From assembly GCF_900143005.1 (NCBI RefSeq), contig NZ_FRCS01000014.1:1-64000 (forward strand): a DNA stretch of 64,000 bases, written 5' to 3'. Source of the stretch: Cryptosporangium aurantiacum. GTDB taxonomy: Bacteria; Actinomycetota; Actinomycetes; Mycobacteriales; Cryptosporangiaceae. Below the pieces are notes generated by a model. The model saw nothing but the letters and a program-made list of their open reading frames with translations, was not told the origin of the DNA and searched no databases. The translations under genes were made by a program, and so were the position numbers. Shown here piece after piece: positions 61,274 through 64,000 of the stretch (position 1 is its first letter; every line of letters begins with the position of its first letter).

Positions 61274-64000
61274 TCAGGCGCCTGCGTCGCGTTGGCGGCC
61301 CAGTTTTGGGTGGCCCAGTTTTGGGTGGCCCAGTGCGGTGGCGAGGTCGTCCAGGTATCGAGCCACCGGCCCGAGCGTGAGTAGCCCACTGCCCGCCCCG
61401 GCGAGTTCCCCCGCCGCGGGCAGCAGCGCCGCGTACAGGCGTTCCATCGCCGGGCGGTCGCCGTCCGCGATCGCGACCCGCGCGTGCAGGCAGGTGCGGG
61501 CCTCGTACAGCAGGTCCCTCGGCGAATCGGGGATCGCGGCGGCACCGCCGCCGGACAGCACCGGGCGGGCCCACGGAGCGTAGGCGCCGAAGTCGGTGTC
61601 CGGCGGCAGCGCGGGCGGTTCGCCGCGCTGGAGACGATGGCAGAGCAGCGCGAACGGCAGGATGCCGCGCTCCAGGCCGGACATGCCGGTCCCGGCCAGG
61701 CGCGCGGCCGCGGCCCGGTAGCGGGCTTCGGCGTCGGCACCCGACCCGGACGCCGACGCGCGCAGCGCCCGGTACCAGTCGGTGAACACGGCTACCAGCG
61801 GGGATTGGTACCGCTCGCCGAGCGCGTCCGCCACCCGCGCGTGCTCGTCGGCTGCCACGAACTCCGCGAGCGCCGACCGCGCCTGGAGCAGGATCAAATG
61901 GCCGAGGATCTCGAACGTCGGCAGCTCGTGGCGGTGCGATAGTTCGACCAGCTCGGTCCCGAGACGGGCCCGCTCGGGCGCACGGCCCGCGCGTCCGAAC
62001 GACTGCATGAACGACGCGTTGAGCGCGAACGCCAGCACGGCCGGGTCGCCGAGGTCCCTGGCGAGGCGTTCCGCGTCTCGGGCGGCCGCGGCGGCGCGTT
62101 CTCCGCCCTCGCCGCGGAGCTCCAGCGCCAGCGTGGCGAGCAACCGGCTCCGGTCGGCGACGTGGTCGGCGGGGAGCGCGGACAGGGTCCGCGCGGCGAC
62201 CTCGGCGATGTGCCTGCCGAGCGCCGGATCGTCGTGCTCGGTCCAGATCGCCGGTACGTCGAACGCGCCGATCACCCGCGCGGTCAACACCGGGTCGCCG
62301 ATCTCCTCGGCCAGCGCGATCGCCTCCGCCCTGCGGTGGCGCGCGGTGGCGAGCGCCCCGGTCACCGCGAACGCCCGAACGCCGCCCATGATCAGGTCGA
62401 GCCGGGCGCGGATGTCGTTCTCGCCGGCTCGGTCGAACGCTTCGAGTGCGGCGTCCCAGAGGCGGGCCGCTTCCGAGGGGGCGTGACGCCGCTCGGCGCG
62501 TTCGGCGGCGGCGCGCGCGTACCGGGCGGCGCGGGCCGCGGCGTCCGGGCCGTCGGCGTGCAGGTAGTGGTGGGCCAGCGCCTCGACGTCGTCCGGGCGC
62601 AGCCGTTCGACGGCGTCGGCGGCGGCCGCGTGCCAGGCCGCCCGCCGCGAACGGGAGACGTCGGAGGAGAGCGCGTCGCGGACCAGCGCGTGGGCGAACG
62701 CGAACCGGCCGGTGCCCTGCTCGACAAGCAGACCGGCCGCAACAGCAACCTCCACGGCCCCCAACAGGGCGTCCCCGACGCCCCCAGCGCCCGCCACGCC
62801 CGCCACGCCCGCCACGCCGCCAGCGTTCGCGACGCCGGCCACGTCGGCCACGTCGGCAGCGGGTGGAGCGCCGTGCTTCGCGCCGGGGTCGAGGGCGGTG
62901 GGATTCCGAGTGGCGCGGTCCGCGCCGGGTTGCGCGGCCGCGGGGCGGAGCGATGGGGCCTCGTTCAGCGCGGTCAGGATCGGGAGGTCGAGGCCGAGTA
63001 CGGCGGCGCGGTGCAGGACGGCCGGCACCGGCTCTGGCAGCGCGGCCACCCGGTACCGGACGACGTCCCGGACGCCGGGCGGCACCGCGGCGAGCCCGTC
63101 CGCGCCCTCGGCGTCGTAGAGGCGGGCCAGCTCCCGGACGAAGAACGGGTTGCCGCCGGTGCGGCGGTGGATCGTGGCCGCGGTCGGTGTGTCGACGTCG
63201 CGGTCGATCGTCGCGCGGACCAGGTCGGGAATCGCCGCGAGCGGGAGGCCGCCGAGGTACACCCGGGTGGGCTCGGCGCGGGCGACCCGGCCGAGGACCT
63301 CGGCGAGCGGCGCGGGGAGGTCGGTGCTGCGGTAGGTCGCCACCAGCAGCACCGGTGCCGCGACCGGCTCGGTGACGAGCGCCGCGAGCAACCCCAGCGT
63401 CTCCGCGCCCGCCCAGTGCAGGTCGTCGACGACCAGCAGCAGCGGGGCGTGGCGGGCGACCGCGGTCAGGTACTCGCCGACCGCGCGGTGCCACCGGAAC
63501 CGCGCGGCCGCCGGGTCGCCGCCCGGGGAGGGTGCGTACGGCGGGTCGGGAACGACCGCGCTGAGCGTGTCGAGGATCCGGTGCCACGGCCAGCCCGCCG
63601 GAAGGCCCCGATCGTCGGGGTTGGTGCCACTCGCCGTGGCCCAGCCGTCCGCGCCGAGCCGGGCGACGAGCGCATCGGCCAGCGCGGTCTTGCCCGCGCC
63701 GGCCTCGCCCGAGATCAGCGCCGGCCGCAGCGCTCCCCGTGCCAGAACCCCGTCCGCCGCCGCCCGCAGCTGCGCATACTCCACCTGCCTCCCAACAAGC
63801 TCCCCACCGCCGCCGGCCACAGCCGCGCCGCCAACGGCCCCACCACCCGCCGCGGCCGGCCCGACCACAGCCGCCCCCGCGGCGGCCGGCCCGAACGCCG
63901 CCCCCGCGGCGGCCGGCCCGAACGCCGCCCTCACGGCGGCCGGCCCGAATGCCGCCCTCGCGGCGGCCGAACCCACGGCGCCCGAACCCACGGCGCCCGA
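61274..64000 (-). CDS. large AAA/STAND-type transcriptional regulator (LuxR/SARP-like), 5' end beyond window
   Basis: This gene is read leftward and its frame is still open at base 64000, so the N-terminus is missing. The visible 908 residues show a Gly/Ala/Pro-rich linker, then Walker A SGEAGAGKTAL, Walker B LLVVDDLHWAG, RTGGNPFFVREL and a long helical-repeat region (TPR-like) to the C-terminus. No C-terminal LuxR HTH is present. The missing N-terminal part may be a SARP-type DNA-binding domain. The last residues contain a repeated LGHPK. Such proteins often control secondary metabolism. Confidence 0.75.
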   Translation of the reverse strand, partial: SGAVGSGAVGSAAARAAFGPAAVRAAFGPAAAGAAFGPAAAGAAVVGPAAAGGGAVGGAAVAGGGGELVGRQVEYAQLRAAADGVLARGALRPALISGEAGAGKTALADALVARLGADGWATASGTNPDDRGLPAGWPWHRILDTLSAVVPDPPYAPSPGGDPAAARFRWHRAVGEYLTAVARHAPLLLVVDDLHWAGAETLGLLAALVTEPVAAPVLLVATYRSTDLPAPLAEVLGRVARAEPTRVYLGGLPLAAIPDLVRATIDRDVDTPTAATIHRRTGGNPFFVRELARLYDAEGADGLAAVPPGVRDVVRYRVAALPEPVPAVLHRAAVLGLDLPILTALNEAPSLRPAAAQPGADRATRNPTALDPGAKHGAPPAADVADVAGVANAGGVAGVAGVAGAGGVGDALLGAVEVAVAAGLLVEQGTGRFAFAHALVRDALSSDVSRSRRAAWHAAAADAVERLRPDDVEALAHHYLHADGPDAAARAARYARAAAERAERRHAPSEAARLWDAALEAFDRAGENDIRARLDLIMGGVRAFAVTGALATARHRRAEAIALAEEIGDPVLTARVIGAFDVPAIWTEHDDPALGRHIAEVAARTLSALPADHVADRSRLLATLALELRGEGGERAAAAARDAERLARDLGDPAVLAFALNASFMQSFGRAGRAPERARLGTELVELSHRHELPTFEILGHLILLQARSALAEFVAADEHARVADALGERYQSPLVAVFTDWYRALRASASGSGADAEARYRAAAARLAGTGMSGLERGILPFALLCHRLQRGEPPALPPDTDFGAYAPWARPVLSGGGAAAIPDSPRDLLYEARTCLHARVAIADGDRPAMERLYAALLPAAGELAGAGSGLLTLGPVARYLDDLATALGHPKLGHPKLGRQRDAGA
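61297..61333 (-). repeat. 2.5 copies of a 15-bp in-frame repeat
   Basis: GGCCCAGTTTTGGGT occurs at 61297-61311 and 61312-61326, with a partial copy to 61333. It codes repeated LGHPK at the end of the regulator. Copy number may vary by slippage. Confidence 0.8.
63866..64000 (-). repeat. 27-bp and 15-bp in-frame repeats in regulator linker
   Basis: About three imperfect 27-bp units (core GCGGCGGCCGGCCCGAA) encode AAFGPAAAG. They are followed by two exact copies of ACCCACGGCGCCCGA (63971-63985, 63986-64000) encoding SGAVG. The array runs to the window edge and may continue. Confidence 0.75.

Noticed and set aside
1-64000. tRNA, rRNA, riboswitch or insertion sequence
   Set aside because: Reading through the gaps gave no cloverleaf, no known aptamer core and no transposase or terminal repeats; a covariance-model search would be needed to exclude small RNAs.

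Overview
The window is a 64 kb piece of a very high-GC chromosome with no rRNA, tRNA, CRISPR array, transposase or phage gene that I can see. The organism is almost certainly an actinomycete. GC-rich third positions, many GTG and a few TTG starts, ATGA/GTGA stop-start overlaps, SigE-family sigma factors, CtaD and dense MarR/TetR/HxlR/GntR control all fit. The genus cannot be fixed from the sequence; a soil actinomycete with a large genome is a fair inference.

Layout. 0-2.4 kb: the end of a CDP-alcohol phosphatidyltransferase-like gene, a methyltransferase and a YbhN/AglD-type membrane protein in one overlapping operon. 2.4-7.7 kb: a divergent MFS exporter/TetR pair around a clear palindrome, then pgi and a cytochrome P450. 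7.7-16.2 kb, all minus strand: a SigE-family sigma factor with its coupled membrane partner, a membrane-embedded NACHT NTPase, an OFA-type MFS transporter with its 35-residue small subunit, a membrane-anchored solute-binding protein, and a fused binding-protein/VWA protein. 16.4-18.8 kb: glutathione-independent formaldehyde dehydrogenase converging on an MftD-like FMN enzyme.

19-32.4 kb is a cyclitol (inositol) island. A minus-strand operon encodes a sugar ABC importer, two Gfo/Idh/MocA dehydrogenases and a Hyi-type isomerase. A GntR/UTRA regulator follows. A plus-strand operon then encodes a Cgl0159-type aldolase, IolB, IolD, an IolE-like enzyme, an IolG-like dehydrogenase and a PfkB kinase. 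The same palindrome (TGTCCKGACA) lies in front of both operons, so the GntR protein probably controls the whole island. Canonical iolC and iolA are not in view.

32.7-45.5 kb: two MFS transporters, an orphan PTS EIIC, an ABC exporter divergent from a MarR regulator coupled to an amidohydrolase, ctaD, an acyl-CoA synthetase and a nuclease/lamin-tail fusion. 45.8-51.5 kb: a TetR gene, a DMT-type exporter with a repetitive tail, an OhrR-like regulator facing a small basic protein, an MFS/HxlR divergent pair with three palindromes, and an SDR enzyme. 51.5-64 kb: an oligopeptide-type binding lipoprotein, several small proteins (a mini chemotaxis signalling domain and a secreted Cys protein), an ABC exporter coupled to an XRE regulator, a zinc-peptidase lipoprotein, a membrane GGDEF protein, and a large AAA-type regulator that runs off the right edge.

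The best leads for something new are the NACHT/VWA/binding-protein block and a 12-base element (CACAGATTCGTC, minus strand) shared by the promoters of the sigma-factor gene and the zinc-peptidase gene 50 kb away. A shared GntR operator and a triple HxlR operator follow. All functions rest on reading motifs by eye; no database search was possible.
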